A DNA stretch of 64,000 nt, from assembly GCA_011109175.1 (NCBI GenBank), contig RDEW01000024.1, positions 559,189-623,188 of the forward strand. The letters are read 5' to 3'. Position 1 is the stretch's first letter, and every line of letters begins with the position of its first letter. Shown here in pieces: positions 1 through 13,388 of the stretch. The DNA is from Dicyema japonicum (taxonomy: Eukaryota; Dicyemida; Rhombozoa; Dicyemidae). The notes beneath the pieces were generated by a model. It was not told where the DNA came from and made no database searches. It was given only the letters and a program-made list of their open reading frames with translations. Both the position numbers and the translations under genes were made by a program.

Positions 1-1020
1 TTAGTTTTACTTTCCTAGTCATTGCTATTTAAGTTCTCAACAGAATTGTCTGAGGGAAAGCACCTCTTTTTCAGTTTAGAGCCGTTGATGTTTAGAAATA
101 CCGTGAATCAACTAAAATGAGTATTTTATCCCTCGGATGAGAACTAGTTTGAGACCACGTGGTAGTTATTTGATTGAATTATCTATCAGTCAACAACACG
201 TATTCATGTTGTCTTCACCCTCATCAGATCATCGATATATTGAAAGCTTATCCGTTGAACAATGAAAAAAACAACAAAAACAATGCACTTTCCAAGGAGT
301 CATATCAGTGATCGCTCCCTCAGGCAGAACACACACTTTATTTTAAGCAAAGAACAGTTAGCATAGCTAATCGATGAGGAAGAACCAAGGAATGCTCTTC
401 ACTTATTTTGTTTTCTTTAGTTGGGTGTATGTCCTATATAGAGGATCCGGTTCCGCAGTGAAATGTTCACTGATGACAGCGTCACTCGTCAAGCCAAAGC
501 ATAGAGATGCGTAGAACCTTCAACCGGAATGAACAGTCTCGGAATTCGAACTGGCGACCTTCATGCCTATTGCCCGGCGTTGAACAATAAACGGTTTAGA
601 AATTTTCACGAAAGTGGGCTTTTTATGAAAAGTTAGACATCAACTTTTTAGTGAAGGCGATTTTTATCTGGTTTTAGTGACAATTTCTAAAATTGATACG
701 AATTTCTGTCACAAAATTCCTCATGTGGCCTCAATAATACTTAAATTAGGTTAGCAGATGATAACACACAGTTTTCTTCTGTAACATTGATTCAGACTAT
801 GTTTACATTTTTTCATTGTCTCCGACCGTTTCTGATTGTATCGTTAATATTCTTAGGCTTGTGGGGACACTGATCATTTTCGTTGATGTGCAAATTTGCA
901 ATGGTATCTAAAATTTTTTCATAAACAAACATACATGAATCTTCATTATAATCAATAATGATGATTTACCTAGACTGATTAGACATTACAGTTTCTGAGT
1001 GTCGATTCTACAAGTTCTCT
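1..1020. other. no gene seen; AT-rich, one SINE
   Basis: No frame longer than about 60 codons and no protein I recognise on either strand. The only structure I can name is the tRNA-derived SINE copy near 441-590. The palindromic E-box CACGTG occurs near 157. Confidence 0.5.
441..590 (-). repeat. tRNA-derived SINE, copy 1
   Basis: Read on the minus strand it carries a B-box-like GTTCGAATTCC preceded by a GGGCAA..GGC..TGAAGGTC segment and followed by a tail with ACGCATCTCTATG and TTGACGAGTGA. The same series of blocks occurs at 50395-50510 (minus) and 51190-51335 (plus). Three dispersed copies with an internal pol III-type box identify a short interspersed element rather than a working tRNA; no cloverleaf can be folded. 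Confidence 0.65.
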
Positions 1021-2533
1021 CAATTTTGGGTAAATTGGATTTGAACGTTGATTCTATTAGCATTCGACACTTGATTTGTCTAGAACTTCAGGTTTCCGGT
1101 GTATCTTGAATTTGCCGCTTTGTTCGTGTTCGTGAAACGTGAACTTTCATCCCTCATAAAGCTGAGTCGACATTTCGTGAATAGAGGTACGTCACCGCCT
1201 TGACAATCTATTCACTACAAGTTCTTCATTAACACATCCCTCAACGAGATCACTTAATATGAGCTTTAGTCAGCTGATTTTCCTCCTCCAAGTCCTAGGA
1301 GATATGAATAAATCAAAAGTAACAAGTTCGCGCAGAGGCCAATGTATCTCCAATAAGAGAGACATCTACTAACATGGAGAGGTTAGTTCTCATTAAGATC
1401 AAATTTGCATACGAATATGGATTCGACCAGCAGTCATCACATAAACTTTAGGTGTTAACAGTCCTGGACATCTGGGAATGTGCTTGGTTCAATCGACGTA
1501 TACAAGGTTACGAGAAAAAATATATCGATTTTGAGTGATATCAAAGAGGTTACAAAAGCTTCCCGAGTCATTGGAAGTCTTCGTCTTTAAAGGAAGAGTG
1601 ATTCCCGGTTGGTGACGTATCATTGTTGCACGAAATGTCTACCTAGCCTTTGTTTACTTTTTTGTCGTGCACATGGAAGTCACGGAGTTGAGAGACGTCG
1701 AAATCTGAAGTTCTAAACAATGGAAGAGTCTGAGGAATTGAGTTATTCTTATCCCCCTTCTAAGAGATAATCCCCTCATTTCATGGATGAATTCATTTAC
1801 ACAGCGGACTTGTGTGTTTTAAATCGCATCTGTCTACAAGTCAAATTTATCTAATTCATCAACTGATGAAGGGTGAACTGGGAATCTCCTGATAACATAA
1901 TAAATAGTTGATATTTACCATGTTGATCAAAACTCTAACAAATAGATAAGAAAACTAGCTATTTTATTATATTGATTGGCATGCTTATCAGATAGATCTG
2001 GAAACTTTTAATTTGAGTGATATATATATCTGGAGGATAACTAAAATGTATCGAGTTAACCTCAAAATAGTCAAACAAAAATGAGTCACTGTGAAATTTT
2101 CTCTCTTGTAAGATTTACTAACATAATACATTTCTTCTACTTTTTGAATACCCCTTGGAAATTACTAAAATGAAGATTGTTCTTAGATTTTATTGGCCTC
2201 AAAGTTATTCTAGAATTCATGGAAGTTGATCAAACAATTCTAAACTTTAATTATCGAGTACCTTCCATAATTGGAGACGTTCTCCCTTTGGGGAAATTGA
2301 TAGGGCTTGGGTTTTTCGGTCTCAGCAGTTTAAAAGATGATCGGTGGAACGATGAGACTCTTCACGTCAAAGGCGATGGAAACAGGTTCAGAGTGGTCTA
2401 TCAATGGTGGGAGGGGGAGATGTCTCCAAAATGAGATTTTTTGCGATAAAAAACATGTTGGAGTATTATATGGTAAATTCAGCCATCTCAATCGATGTTC
2501 TTTTTCAGAAAAAAATTTTTTCTAATTGTTCGA

Positions 2534-5500
2534 ACACGTTTATTAAGTGGTGTGGTGTGATCAACAAAAATCTCATGGAAAATAAAGAACGAAAAGAAGA
2601 CAAAGTGCGAGGAACAAATCCAGTACGGACAAATCAGGTGTTTTTTATGTGGACAATCGAACATCAGGAAATATGGGATTAACTGCACACAATGTGAATC
2701 ATTCGTCCATCTGGGCTGCATAAAAATGAGTAAAGCTTGCGCCGAGACGCTGTCGAGTTGGCTGTGCCTCTCTTGTATTGGAATGGAGGCCCCCAGGCGG
2801 GAAAAAATAGCTCAGCCAAACTTTACACTACCACATACTGACCACACTCTCTTAAAGATCTCAAACCTCAGGAAAGCCAGGAAGATTCCAATAAAAATCC
2901 CTAAAGGAGTACGAATTGCCGCAGCAACGTGTCTTTCAGATGCCATTGATCACGCACTATCCTCTGACAGTTGGGAATCCTGGCTAAAACTTATATGCTT
3001 TGCACCTGTCGCATTCGGAATACCTACAAAGGAATCTGAGGATAATAATAAAGAAACAAACTCTCGGGAAAATAAAACGAAGCATAATTAATTTTAGCAG
3101 TCATAACATACACGCAATACTTGGACAGTCACTTAATGTCAATGAGATTAAAACCAGTCGAGCATACACCAAAGATGTCCCCAACAAACTAAATGAGAAA
3201 GTAAACCGGAAACTTCTGGAGGCCGATGTGCGGGCAGCCATACGGTTATCACGTCCGATGACAAAGTATTGTCTTGTACTCCCGAGGTCCTAAATACTTT
3301 AATACTAAAGCATCCAGATGCACCGACTGACTATGAAAAGTTTTTGAATCCTGAAGGAACCCAGGAGATAATCATTACTGAATCCGAAGTGCGCCACGGA
3401 ATAACTTCCTTCGCGGCTAGCAGCGGTGGAGGCTTGGAAGGGTTACGTCCTGGCCATATTAAGGACCTTACGTCCACTTACACCTCGGAAGCTGGACGCT
3501 GTCTTGTCAAATCAATTACGGACCTAATCAGAAAAATGGTTAACGGCGACATCCCAAAATATGCCAGAGAATTGCTCTTCTCTGCAAGGCTACTTGCTTT
3601 CAAAAAACCCAACGGAGGAATCCGCCCCATTGCGGTCGGGAACTATTTTAGAAGACTTGCAGCAAAAGTAGCATCGACCATGGTGAGCCGACAACTCGGA
3701 GAGGAGTTCTTTCCTAAACAAATGGGTGTTAGTATCCAGAACGGATGTGAGGTTGCGGTTCATGCAGCAAGGCGTTTCTTCACACAGAAAAATATTTCAA
3801 ATGAATGCATTGGAATCAAGTTGGACATAACGAATGCCTTTAATTCTCTCAGAAGAGACGAAATTATGAAAACGTGTTGGAAGAGGGCTCCAAAGCTTTT
3901 CCCTCTTGTCAATCTATCCTATGGGGAAGATACGTCTTTGGTTTTTGAAAATGAAATTATTAAATCAAAAACGGGTGTACAACAAGGAGATCCGCTCGGA
4001 CCTCTATTATTTGCCTTGACCATTGATGAGGTTGTGAGTTCAATTGATGCTCAGCTAAATCTCTGGTACCTCGATGATGCCACAATTGGAGGATCGTTCA
4101 AAGAAACATACAATTCATTACGTAAAGCGTTACCCGCTTTAAAACATTTGGGCTTGGACATCAATGTTAACAAATCAGAGCTAATAAATGTCTCATATCC
4201 ATACACCGACTTCCTCTCTATCAAGGAGTCTTTTAACGAACTGCTTCCTGGGATCCCGACTGTGCCAGTTGATAAATTATATTTCCTCGGATGCCCACTC
4301 AGCGAAGAAGAACTCAAGAACCATCTACTTTCCAAAAATGAAGAATTAACACGCCTTGCGAAAAGATTGTCATGTCTCGACTCTCACACATCTTTCTTCC
4401 TGATGAGAAACAACATCGGACTACCCAAGCTTTTATATCTACTCCGATGTTCACCCTGCTACGAACAATATGACATTCTACTTTCAATAGACAAGTCTCT
4501 CAAGCAAACAGTCGAGTCACTAATTAACGTCCGCTTCGACGAACTTGGTTGGAAACAATGTAAGCTTCCCTCTGGATTTGGGGGTGTCGGAATGAGATCG
4601 GCGCTGGAGGTTGCGTACCCGGCATACCTATCGTCTCTCTCAAGCAGCAGCCATTTGACACGGCAAGTCCTTCATAACACTATTGGACTTCGCTGGAATG
4701 AGTCATTTGACGAAGCTTGTCGGAAATGGAACGGGTCCGGACTCAAAATCCTGATAGACACAACAAAGCAAAGTAATTGGGATAACATTGTCTGCTCCAA
4801 AATTTTGGAAGACCTTAAAAAAAAGCAAATCAACATCGTCTGGCTTGTTTGGTGTCAGCTTCAAGTAGAGGGAGTGGAGCATGGCTTGGTGCAATACCTT
4901 GCCCAAACCTCGGGACCTTTTTGGACGACGATTCTTTGAGGATTGGAATCGGACAAAGGCTGGGACTAGACGTTTGCCAGGAGCACCGATGCCGATGCGG
5001 GAAAACAGTCGATGCGAAAGGATTGCACCCGCTGTCCTGCAGAAGAAGCGCCGGAAGGGGACCACGTCATGCTGCTCTGAACGATGTGATCGTCAGAGCT
5101 CTGAAGGCTACAGGCTTCCCAGCACAGCTTGAACCAGTGGGTCTTGATCGAGGAGATGGGAAGAGACCTGACGGGATGACCCTTTTCCCCTTCACGTCTG
5201 GAAGATCTTTGGTCTGGGACGCAACTTGTGTAGACACGTTCTCAAGCACGAACATTTTTAAATCGGTTCAGACACCTGGAGCAGCTGCTTCGACTGCGGA
5301 AAACCTAAAAATCAAGAAATATTCTTGCCTCGGGGATCGCTACTGATTTGCTCCTGTTACGACCGTTGGTTCAATGACGGCTGAGTTCTTGCGAGAACTC
5401 GGAGGATTGCTTGCCAGAAAGAAAAGAAATCAACGAGAAGGGTTATGGCTAAGACAAAAGATAGGAATAGCCATACTCCGAGGGAACTCGTTCGCAATCC

Positions 5501-5568
5501 ACGCAGCAGGCTTCCTCAACTGACATTTGTTTAATTGTTTAAAAAAAAATTTTGTTTAAAACAAAAAA
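2534..5568 (+). mobile_element. RLE-class non-LTR retrotransposon, nearly full length
   Basis: About 3.0 kb flanked by the direct repeat AATTGTTCGA (2524-2533 and 5569-5578). The inverted duplicate near 56780-56800 carries that sequence once with no insert, so it is an empty site and fixes both ends. The order is a C4HC3 zinc finger, a reverse transcriptase, a CCHC knuckle with a restriction-like endonuclease, then an A-rich 3' tail. That order resembles R2/NeSL/Hero-type elements, which insert by target-primed reverse transcription. The exact clade is not assigned. Coding capacity is broken (next entry). Confidence 0.9.
2561..5523 (+). pseudogene. PHD finger - RT - RLE polyprotein, frameshifted
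   Basis: The frame opens at 2561 without a clear ATG. A PHD-type C4HC3 finger lies at 2639-2776: CFLC, then CTQC, an H-x2-C pair, and CLSC. The frame shifts near 3050-3090 and again near 3270. The RT domain covers about 3360-4500 and shows a KPNGGIRPIAVGN block, a GVQQGDPLGP block and the catalytic YLDD. Another frame shift falls near 4870-4900. The last part has CRCG...HPLSC, GRGPRH and then RPDG followed 15 residues later by WD, the PD-(D/E)xK endonuclease pattern. An in-frame TGA at 5344-5346 interrupts the last 60 codons, which run on to TGA at 5521-5523. The protein would act in the nucleus on element RNA and target DNA; this copy cannot make it. Confidence 0.88.
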
Positions 5569-5818
5569 AATTGTTCGATTAATAAATTAAATATATAAAA
5601 ATAAATATTGTCTAAATAATACTTAATTTTATCCAATAAATTTTCATTAATAAATTTGAATAAAAGTTGACATATTTACTCAATTTCATGAAAAATATGG
5701 TTTGTCTTTCAATTAAGCATTTTAGTTTTTTTCATCTCTTCTCTCCACAATATTTTTTATAAACTCCGTTTCTCCATTTAGACCAAGGTATTTTCGATAC
5801 ACATCCATATATAATAAT

Positions 5819-5923
5819 ACTTACTTTATTGTTCTTGGCGTTACTTCTTTGGTGATCAGTGTTGTAACAGCAATCGGAGTATATGTTTACATTCAACGTC
5901 GTAAAAAATTTCTGGTATTCTAA
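5819..5923 (+). CDS. possible last exon: membrane anchor with basic tail
   Basis: Thirty-four codons encode about 24 hydrophobic residues (LGVTSLVISVVTAIGVYVYI) followed by QRRKKFLVF and a stop, which fits a single-pass membrane segment with a short cytoplasmic basic tail. The duplicate at 56424-56530 (minus) keeps the frame, with S to T as the main change, so the frame is conserved across the two copies. I could not join it to upstream exons. It may be the 3' end of a small membrane-protein gene carried by the duplication, or chance. Confidence 0.35.
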   Translation, partial: TYFIVLGVTSLVISVVTAIGVYVYIQRRKKFLVF

Positions 5924-6885
5924 TCACTAATTTAAAGGCTAGCATTAACAGCCAACAATATTAATTTCACTTCCTTGATTGACTAACAAATTTAATGGGA
6001 ATGGGTTTTTAATTAATTGTTCATGCATGCTCACTTAGGAGGTAGGGGGAATCCTTGATTTTGATTGTTCTCATAAGTCTCGTGTCAATGTTCTATTAAC
6101 CACAAGTTCTTCTGACATAGCAGTTTAATCGCTGACCGGTGGAACGAGCAGACTCTATTCTGCAAAGGTGAAAGAAACATGTTCAGAGTGGTCTATTCAA
6201 GGGGAATTAGTCTTCAAAATGAGATTTTGGAAATCGATGCGGCAATAGGAAACATGTTTGTAGGTCTCTATATTCCATTTGCTATTTCTCCGTTTAATTC
6301 TCCCTCAGATTAATCTTCGCATCGTCAAAACTGAGGTACCTACTCTACCAGATGTATTCTGGCTTTGTAAAATCTCTCAGCTTTAGTGACCCACTAGCAT
6401 TTGACGTGGTGATTGACATCAACAATTATTCTATTCACTAGTCAAGGCTGTAAGGCAGACCATCACAACATGAATATGTGCATCCTGAGCCAATCGTCCT
6501 CCTAGAGTGAGTATCTTCCGTTAACATTAATTCACTAAAAGCTTCATTTTAAATATTTTTGGAAAAACCGTGAACCTGTGAGTGCTATACAACCAGCATA
6601 TCATCGATCAATGCATTTTTACTCATTCGCTTCATGAGTCCTTCCTTTTTCTGGAGGAATGATAAAATGGTCATTGGTCTTCTGAAAAAGGCACATGGAG
6701 TGACGAAACGGTTGATTAATGCTCTTGCAACAAATAAGATGACCATCCTCCCCTTTGAAGCCTGGAAACCTCTTTTCTGTGGAACACGGGAAGTAATTTA
6801 AATTCATTAATTTATTTAAAAAACACTCAGTCAGACAGCAACTGCCCTGATTGCGTGGCTATTCATTCTCAGACGGGAAAATAGC

Positions 6886-7333
6886 AATTTTTTTTAAAAA
6901 TAGCAAAAATAACATTTTTTTATTTTGACATAAAGTGGTAATAAAAAATATTTATTATAGAATAAAATTAAAATAGTAATTAATATTTTCTGTTTTAAAA
7001 TTTCGATCTTTGTGGGAATCTTAATATTATCGAATAGCTTTTGCAACAAAGGCAGAACTCGCAGCTCTACATATGCATAGACAGGTATGGCGGAAGTCTT
7101 TTATTCGAATATTATAGTATTTCAAAAGTCCTAGTCATTTAAAGTGTTTTGGAAAGATATTCATTAAATTACAAGGATTTGTGTTGAAATGATTCTGCTG
7201 TTGCCCCACAAACTTCCATAGAATAATATTCACGTTCTGTTTTTAAAATAAAGTCTATCAGTCCCAGCTGAAATAGTGCTCAATGGTTGTCCAATTATTG
7301 AATTGGCAACGTGCTGGATGATGAGGGAGGAGA
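6886..7333. other. no gene seen
   Basis: AT-rich spacer between the duplication and the next retroelement fragment. No motif recognised. Confidence 0.5.
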
Positions 7334-7870
7334 ATGGCCGCCTCGCTACGTCTTGGTCCTAAAGTGTTTGCGGAGCGAAAATATTGTGGACGTTTGATAG
7401 ATCCTTATGGCTGCAATCCACTGTCGTGCAGGTTGAAAGCTGGGCGTTTCGAAGGTATGCCTCAACGTGACGTTGAAAAACGAAATTTCCTCTGCTGGCC
7501 ACCACTGCCTTTTAGAGCCGACTGGTCTCACCAGAGAGAATGGTAAGTCCCCGATAAGATGACAACGTTTTTTGCTAATGGTGGGAACCTGGTTTGGGAA
7601 GCTTCATTTGTTGATATATACTCTCAAAAAAATTTGTCCTCTTGCGTCTCGGACCCAGGTCATGCTTCTATACAAGCCGAGGATCAGAAGAGAAAGAAGT
7701 ACTACGGAGATCACTTATTTGTCCCGTTTCTGTTAAGACGTAAGGAATCCTGGCCCACAAACGGACGATCTATTCCGTACGATCTGCTCAATGACCCAAA
7801 AGATCACCAAAGATTTACGTGAGACTGGATTGCTTCGAGAGCGTCTCGATAGCTATTGTCAGAGGAAACA
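7334..7870 (+). mobile_element. RLE-element 3' fragment
   Basis: Two frames together give the C-terminal region of the same family as the 2.5-5.5 kb element: the LGPKVF.ERKYCGRLID...NPLSC knuckle, then NLVWEASFVDIYSQKNL matching the LVWDATCVDTFSSTNI stretch, then a tail at 7822-7870 ending in the RETGLLRERLDSY and QRK region. Frameshifts and lost cysteines make it dead. Confidence 0.75.
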
Positions 7871-9474
7871 TCATGGGAATTACAATTTATTGACAAAAGA
7901 GAGATTCAAGCTCCCTAAATTAAAATAATTCCAAAGACCAAGGGTAACCAAACTAACTAACTTCTTGATCCTGACTCGTTCCAGCGTTCCAGAACTTGTC
8001 TCCAGTTAAAGAAATTGTCCCCGGGGAAATAATAGTTGGATCCTCTTGATACCGGCCAGCCATTGGGCGATCCTCAGTAAGGTGAATCCAATGACGCCAT
8101 CGGATGGAAGTAAAATAATTTTGACCAACTAGCCACATGGCGCCACGTGGTCCGATTAATCATTATTTAATATTCCTCTCATAAGTGCACTTTAAACTTT
8201 AATTTTCTATTAATAATAAAAAAAGAGAACACTGGAGTATAGGAGGCAAAGCCCTGAGATGCCATATGGGCAGAGGGTTCAATTAGACAAGGCGCTCTCG
8301 GAGTTGTTTCAGCAACCAGAATCGAACCTGCCTGAGGAGGCTGGCGAACAGGCAGGCGAGGAAGGTTGTTGATTAAATATATTAACTTTTTTATTGTTTG
8401 TTAAATAAAGTGGGACTAAAAAAAAGAATAATCCATATACTTGATATTATTTTAATAATCCCTGGTAGAGCGTGCTGGGTTCACGTGATTAGTTTGTTTG
8501 TGTAACCGTGGTCTCTGGTGTTATTTTTGTTAATCCTGTCAAACACACATATAAACCACAATTAACTTTGGAAATAATAGCTCTGCAGTTCCTATCTCCC
8601 AAGCCTACAGCCAAGACCATCCCTGCCACTCTCTATGCAGACAAAAAAAATTATTATGGCAACCAGTGACCTGTCTCGAATGCCATTATCCATCCCTTCC
8701 AGCCTCAATTACCGGAGTCGTCTGATACAGATACTCGATTTGTTTCTAGGAGAAGCATCCGAAGACTCGATGATAATAAAATATTACACCGACCCCCTCC
8801 TCCAATAGACCAATCACAATCCTCTCTTCCAAGAGACGTCCGAGTAAACCTGGTTTGTCTCTTACCCCTCTCTACCAACGTACGATATTCCCTGTCCCTT
8901 TTCCAACCTCTACGTGTTGACAACAAATCACCTACTTGAACTTCATGGATTAGCACAACTTTCGTCTACAATGCTGGGACTGACCGATCTATGGAGCGAT
9001 CGGGAATTTCTGCGTTCTATTTAACAGCTGCTGGCCTTCTACAAGTTAGTGAGGCTGGGATTACTTAACTAGCATGATCTGATTATTCATTAATGTCAGT
9101 AACTGACATATTCGAATGTAGAATACAGGTTTTCCGAATTGTTTAATAACTTTTGCATATTTTTTAATATAAGGCCAAATTAATAAAAACGATTTTATAA
9201 TTAACTGAAAAAAAATTAATTAAAAAATAACAGGATTGCACTCATGGTTCTTACAGATTTTTTTGATAGTTTTCCAAACAGGAAAAAAATGTCTCGATTC
9301 GATTAAGTTGGAGTACAAGGAAGCAAAAAATACATTCATGCCATGTGCACGTTAAAAATTGATTAGAACAAGTTCAAGTTATTAAACTTTTTTGCAAGTT
9401 CAAGTTATTAAACTTTTTTACACAATTATTAAACAAATTAGAAAACCTTGTGAAGCCTTCCCACAGACACATTC
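7871..9474. other. non-coding, with one repeated block
   Basis: No credible gene. The block at 8463-8540 (AGAGCGTG...GTGGTCTCTGGTGTTA) recurs at 46186-46245, there just after a LINE RT fragment, so it is probably a LINE 3' end. The phrase CACATGGCGCCACG at about 8125-8140 recurs near 22895. Confidence 0.5.
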
Positions 9475-9665
9475 GCCTTATGTAATTTACATCAGAGTGC
9501 CTCGAAAGCCAATTCTTAACTGAGAAGGCCGAGAGGTCTAAACGGAATAAGTACGCGGTCATACCCGAGGATTTTTTGTTCCGCTGACGATTGAAGAATT
9601 CTTGAGTCGTCTAGGGATCGGATTTTCGCAGCAACAGCAGATTCCCGTGAGCACTGCTGGTTATT
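9475..9665 (+). mobile_element. RLE-element 3' fragment
   Basis: Plus-strand reading gives EKAERSKRNKYAVIPEDFLF, homologous to the post-endonuclease tail seen at 30.9 and 35.2 kb (SKR..Y..LP..FLFVP). Several stops follow. Short relic only. Confidence 0.6.
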
Positions 9666-12290
9666 CGAACGAATCTTGCTCGCCATCTTGATATTTCCCT
9701 TTCTTTGAATGAAGTAGCAGTGTACATCATCACAAAATGTCTTTATTCCCTCACGATGAATGTGGGGTCCTGTTTCTATTCTTCTCTTATGAATGGATAA
9801 ATGTGGAGTCGGTGGGACATTGGATATATGATTTTTGGAACGAGGAAACACCGGATGCGCTACCCTCTGGGTTAGAATTTTGTCTAGCAGAAAGTTGGGG
9901 AAACTTGGGAAAGTCCACCTCCAGGAGTATCAAGGGAATTGTACCTTAGATTTTTAATTCTTGGGCGTTCTTAGCAATACTGTTCCCTTGTATCGTATTA
10001 GCACAAATCTAAAATCACTTCGGAAATCCAAAGTCCGTAAAAAGGAAGTATTGGATGTCGTAAGATCAGGATTCGAATCTCGTCAGTACAAATTTGGAGA
10101 TTATTTATAAGAGCTACTTCATGGAGAGGGAGCACTTTCTGAGTGGTTCATTGATCTGAAGATTGGTGTGCTGACATACCTTATTGACGAGATATCTTCT
10201 TAGCTTCATGATGGATGGAGATCCTTCCTTCTTTTATCGTGAGCAGAGACCTAGTGACGGACTCTAACTCTCTGGATGTATAATAGTCAACATGATTCTA
10301 TACTTTGAAGACTCAATACCAACATAAGCAGTGCTCTTAGATTCTGTCCATTAGACAATGTCGTGGTCACTTAGTAAACGAATCGACTTTAAAACGGAAT
10401 TATTGACTTCAAATTACTAAACTACTTTATATTATTATTACTGGGTCATCCAGATTTCCCTGATTCCACACCCACGTGATTCTCATACAAATTTTTAATT
10501 CTTAAATGTTTCCAGTCAATCGGGATGGCTTTGATTGGGCTTCACTTCCACGTGACGCCGATTAGCTTAGAAATTCCTGGTTGCTTGTACTAACAAGAGA
10601 CCACAATAGCTACAGGGAGATTGCGACTCCTTTTCAAAAATTTTAGTGAGCAGTGGCACCACTTAAGAGGAATCGTCGGGTGATCTCTTGATCACGTTGG
10701 GTCAGACCTCTGACTCAGAATTTCCTTCACTTCTTTTTGAAATGGATTTGTCCGATTAAAACTCTTAAAGTTAAGTGCTAGGACGAATAAAAATTTTCAC
10801 TAGATTTATCTCCCCAGAAATGCTGCATATCGTGGATTCTCACTAATTTCGCTGTCATAAAATGTGACAAAGCATGTGCAACACAAGAAATTAAACTACT
10901 AGCAACTTCTCTCATCCTCGTTAAAAATAAAAAAATGTTGTCCCGTTGTATAAAATTCGGATTTATTGTTTTTAGTAAATAAATTTAAAAAAAATTGTTA
11001 ATAAATTTTTATTGTTAAAACAATAAATTATAACAACTACTTAAGGCTACTTTCAGTCAAGAATGGCCACTCACAATTGAAAACACGTTTCCGCTTACGA
11101 TTTGTAAGAATTTGTAGTCAATAAGGCAACTTCTCTTGTTTTTCCATCATTTTTCTCATGCAAAAAGATCAATACGGTTTAGCGTGGTTAGTGATCTGTT
11201 TCCAATAACCCCGAGGTTCCTACAGCGACCGGTTTAAAAATGAACCTTCACTGTGACTTTCGTATATTTTTTGTAAGATTATGGCTCTTTCCGAGATTAG
11301 CATGGGTGAGTTGTGTCTTAAATACACAAAGTTACTCCTCAGAGACTATCACAAAATGGTTCCACGTTTTTTCTTAATTACATAATAACTAAGTTCTTGC
11401 TTATTAACAGATTCCACATTTGTCCATTCATGATGAAGTTCTAAATAGTTATCTAGGAACCTAAGGTGACAGCTGAGGAACGGCCAAGATCACCTTGGTC
11501 TGAATAATGAATAACATCACATAGGTTATCTGAAACTATCTACCACGAAATTCCCTTTATTAGCTAATTCTCAAGGAATTCTTTTCGGAAGAGAGATCAT
11601 GACCATCTATGAGAGATGAAGTGCTATAAGCTACATCGTGCAGAGGTAAGTCACTGCCTCAGTTTTCTGACCAATTAAAAAACAGGAAAACAAAGAAAAG
11701 GTTGGTTTTCATGTGAGTCGCCTCCTCGTAGAAAAAACTACCTACATTTGTAGCGAACAGACTAAACTTATTACCCGGAACAACTACCAAATAATTTGCT
11801 TGGTATTTAATGTGAAACGAGCGCCAAACTACCGTTCCCAGATTTCTTTAATCATAAAAAAGTTAAAATCGAAAAAAGTGTCGTGATTGGATAATGTTAG
11901 CTAGATTGAAAATTTTATTTTATTTAATAAATAATTTGAAAATGTTTATAATTAAATTAATTTTGTCTTATCCGGTAAACATAAATAAATTTATTTTAAA
12001 TTTCAAATTTTAAACGTGTTGTCACGTTGTACCTACGTTGGTTGTAATTTAAATTAACAGTCTTGTTATTTTAGGCGTATGATGAAATAATCCATTCGTT
12101 GAATTTATCCAATATAGCATATTATGTGTTGTTTTATTGGGTAATCATGATTTTAAAGTTAACTGATGACGCCTACATATTTTATCATTATTGCTTAATT
12201 TTTTTGGTTTAGATGGTGACGACGCCTCTATTGCATTATGTCTCTTCGTATTCTTTTCCAACTGTTCCTTTCACTCTGGGATCTTTTAAT
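9666..12290. other. 2.6 kb without a recognisable gene
   Basis: Long stretches of 70-75% AT with stops in all frames. A tRNA-like B-box (GGATTCGAATCTC) near 10070 suggests one more SINE relic. I found no chain of open segments with 22-25 nt introns here, although AT-rich genes could be missed by eye. Confidence 0.4.
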
Positions 12291-12499
12291 TACAGACGAT
12301 TTAAACAACCTTACAAGAACCACCAACTGGCATGCGATCTGACAAAATACGACGTCTCTGTCTGCTGAGAGACAAAAACGACCGTACAATTTACAGAACT
12401 GTTTGGCAAACTCTACCTTTTTATTCTCCCATCTGCTTGCCACATTATGGTCTTGGATCTGCATTCCATCAGGATCTGATTCACTGTGCTACAGAACTG

Positions 12500-12640
12500 T
12501 GAACAGTATCTGACATTATAATGGTAATGGCGGACGACCTGGTCTACCTAAGAGAACTAGCGCGCAACAGAAGATCATGGTCAAAGCTGACGGAGAGAAT
12601 GATTCGGAAAACGGCACAAGGGAAACGTAACTAATTTTAG
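12500..12640 (+). mobile_element. LINE C-terminal scrap
   Basis: Plus-strand ADDLVYLRELARNRRSWSKL then ERMIRKTAQG resembles the C-terminal region of the LINE proteins at 39.3 and 59.1 kb (DLSSLRNLASNRRGWKRL). Only this scrap is recognisable. Confidence 0.5.
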
Positions 12641-13388
12641 GTTTTCTCGGGAGTGCTTTTTAATAAAAATATTACTAACAACCTTTATTCATACTAACTG
12701 TAATGCATGTGTGGCCTCTAAACAGGCCTCTTTAAGTTTCCCCATTGAGAAATAGGCCTTAGGTAATATCCCGGGTACTGTTCATTTGGTATCTAGCCCG
12801 TCTTTCTTCTAGGGGATCTCCTGTCTACACAGTTGTGTTTCTTATTTACATCAGGATTTTTTATTTTTGTGATGTTAATAAAGTGGTTGTTAGAAGGTGG
12901 AATCGATCTCCAAGGTCACGAGATTGGATCGTCGAGTTGACAGAGCAGTTATTGGATTCAGAGTCAACCCACGTGTTGCACAACAAATATTTCCTGTGAG
13001 AATCCTATAAACCATGTTTAACGAACTAATTGAAAGTTTGATATCTTTTCGTTCCTTGTGAAACACTGCGCGGAGTACTGACTGTCGGAAGCTCCCACTG
13101 TCCCCTTGAGGGTGCTATTTTGTGAAGGTCATCTAGGTCTTCAAGCTTCACTTTTTGAACTCATAGGTCCTCTTCAATGTGCATCGGAGTCGTTCTCGAT
13201 GTCTCTGAGTGCACCATCGCATCATTCGTGAATTCTGTCAAATTTATTCTGAAGATATCTTCGACCCCCTCCTCACTTTTTCCGTTGTATCTGTGGCCAA
13301 AACAATAAATTTATTTAATCAACCCCGAAATCACAAGAAGATAAAAGTTATCGACTAATTAAGTGATCCCGGAGTCTATACCAGTACT

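Larger units (their letters stand above)
1021..6885 (+). repeat. large inverted duplication, copy 1
   Basis: Long blocks here reappear as the reverse complement at 54660-57880. Examples are 1541-2533, 5569-6715 and 6737-6885. The copies differ by three insertions or deletions: about 440 bp at 1101-1540 present only here, the 3 kb retroelement at 2534-5568 present only here, and RLE-element sequence around 54900-55600 present mainly in copy 2. Outside about 1021 the similarity stops abruptly. Identity within blocks looks high, with scattered substitutions. This is a segmental duplication or a long, older mobile element present twice in opposite orientation. Confidence 0.85.
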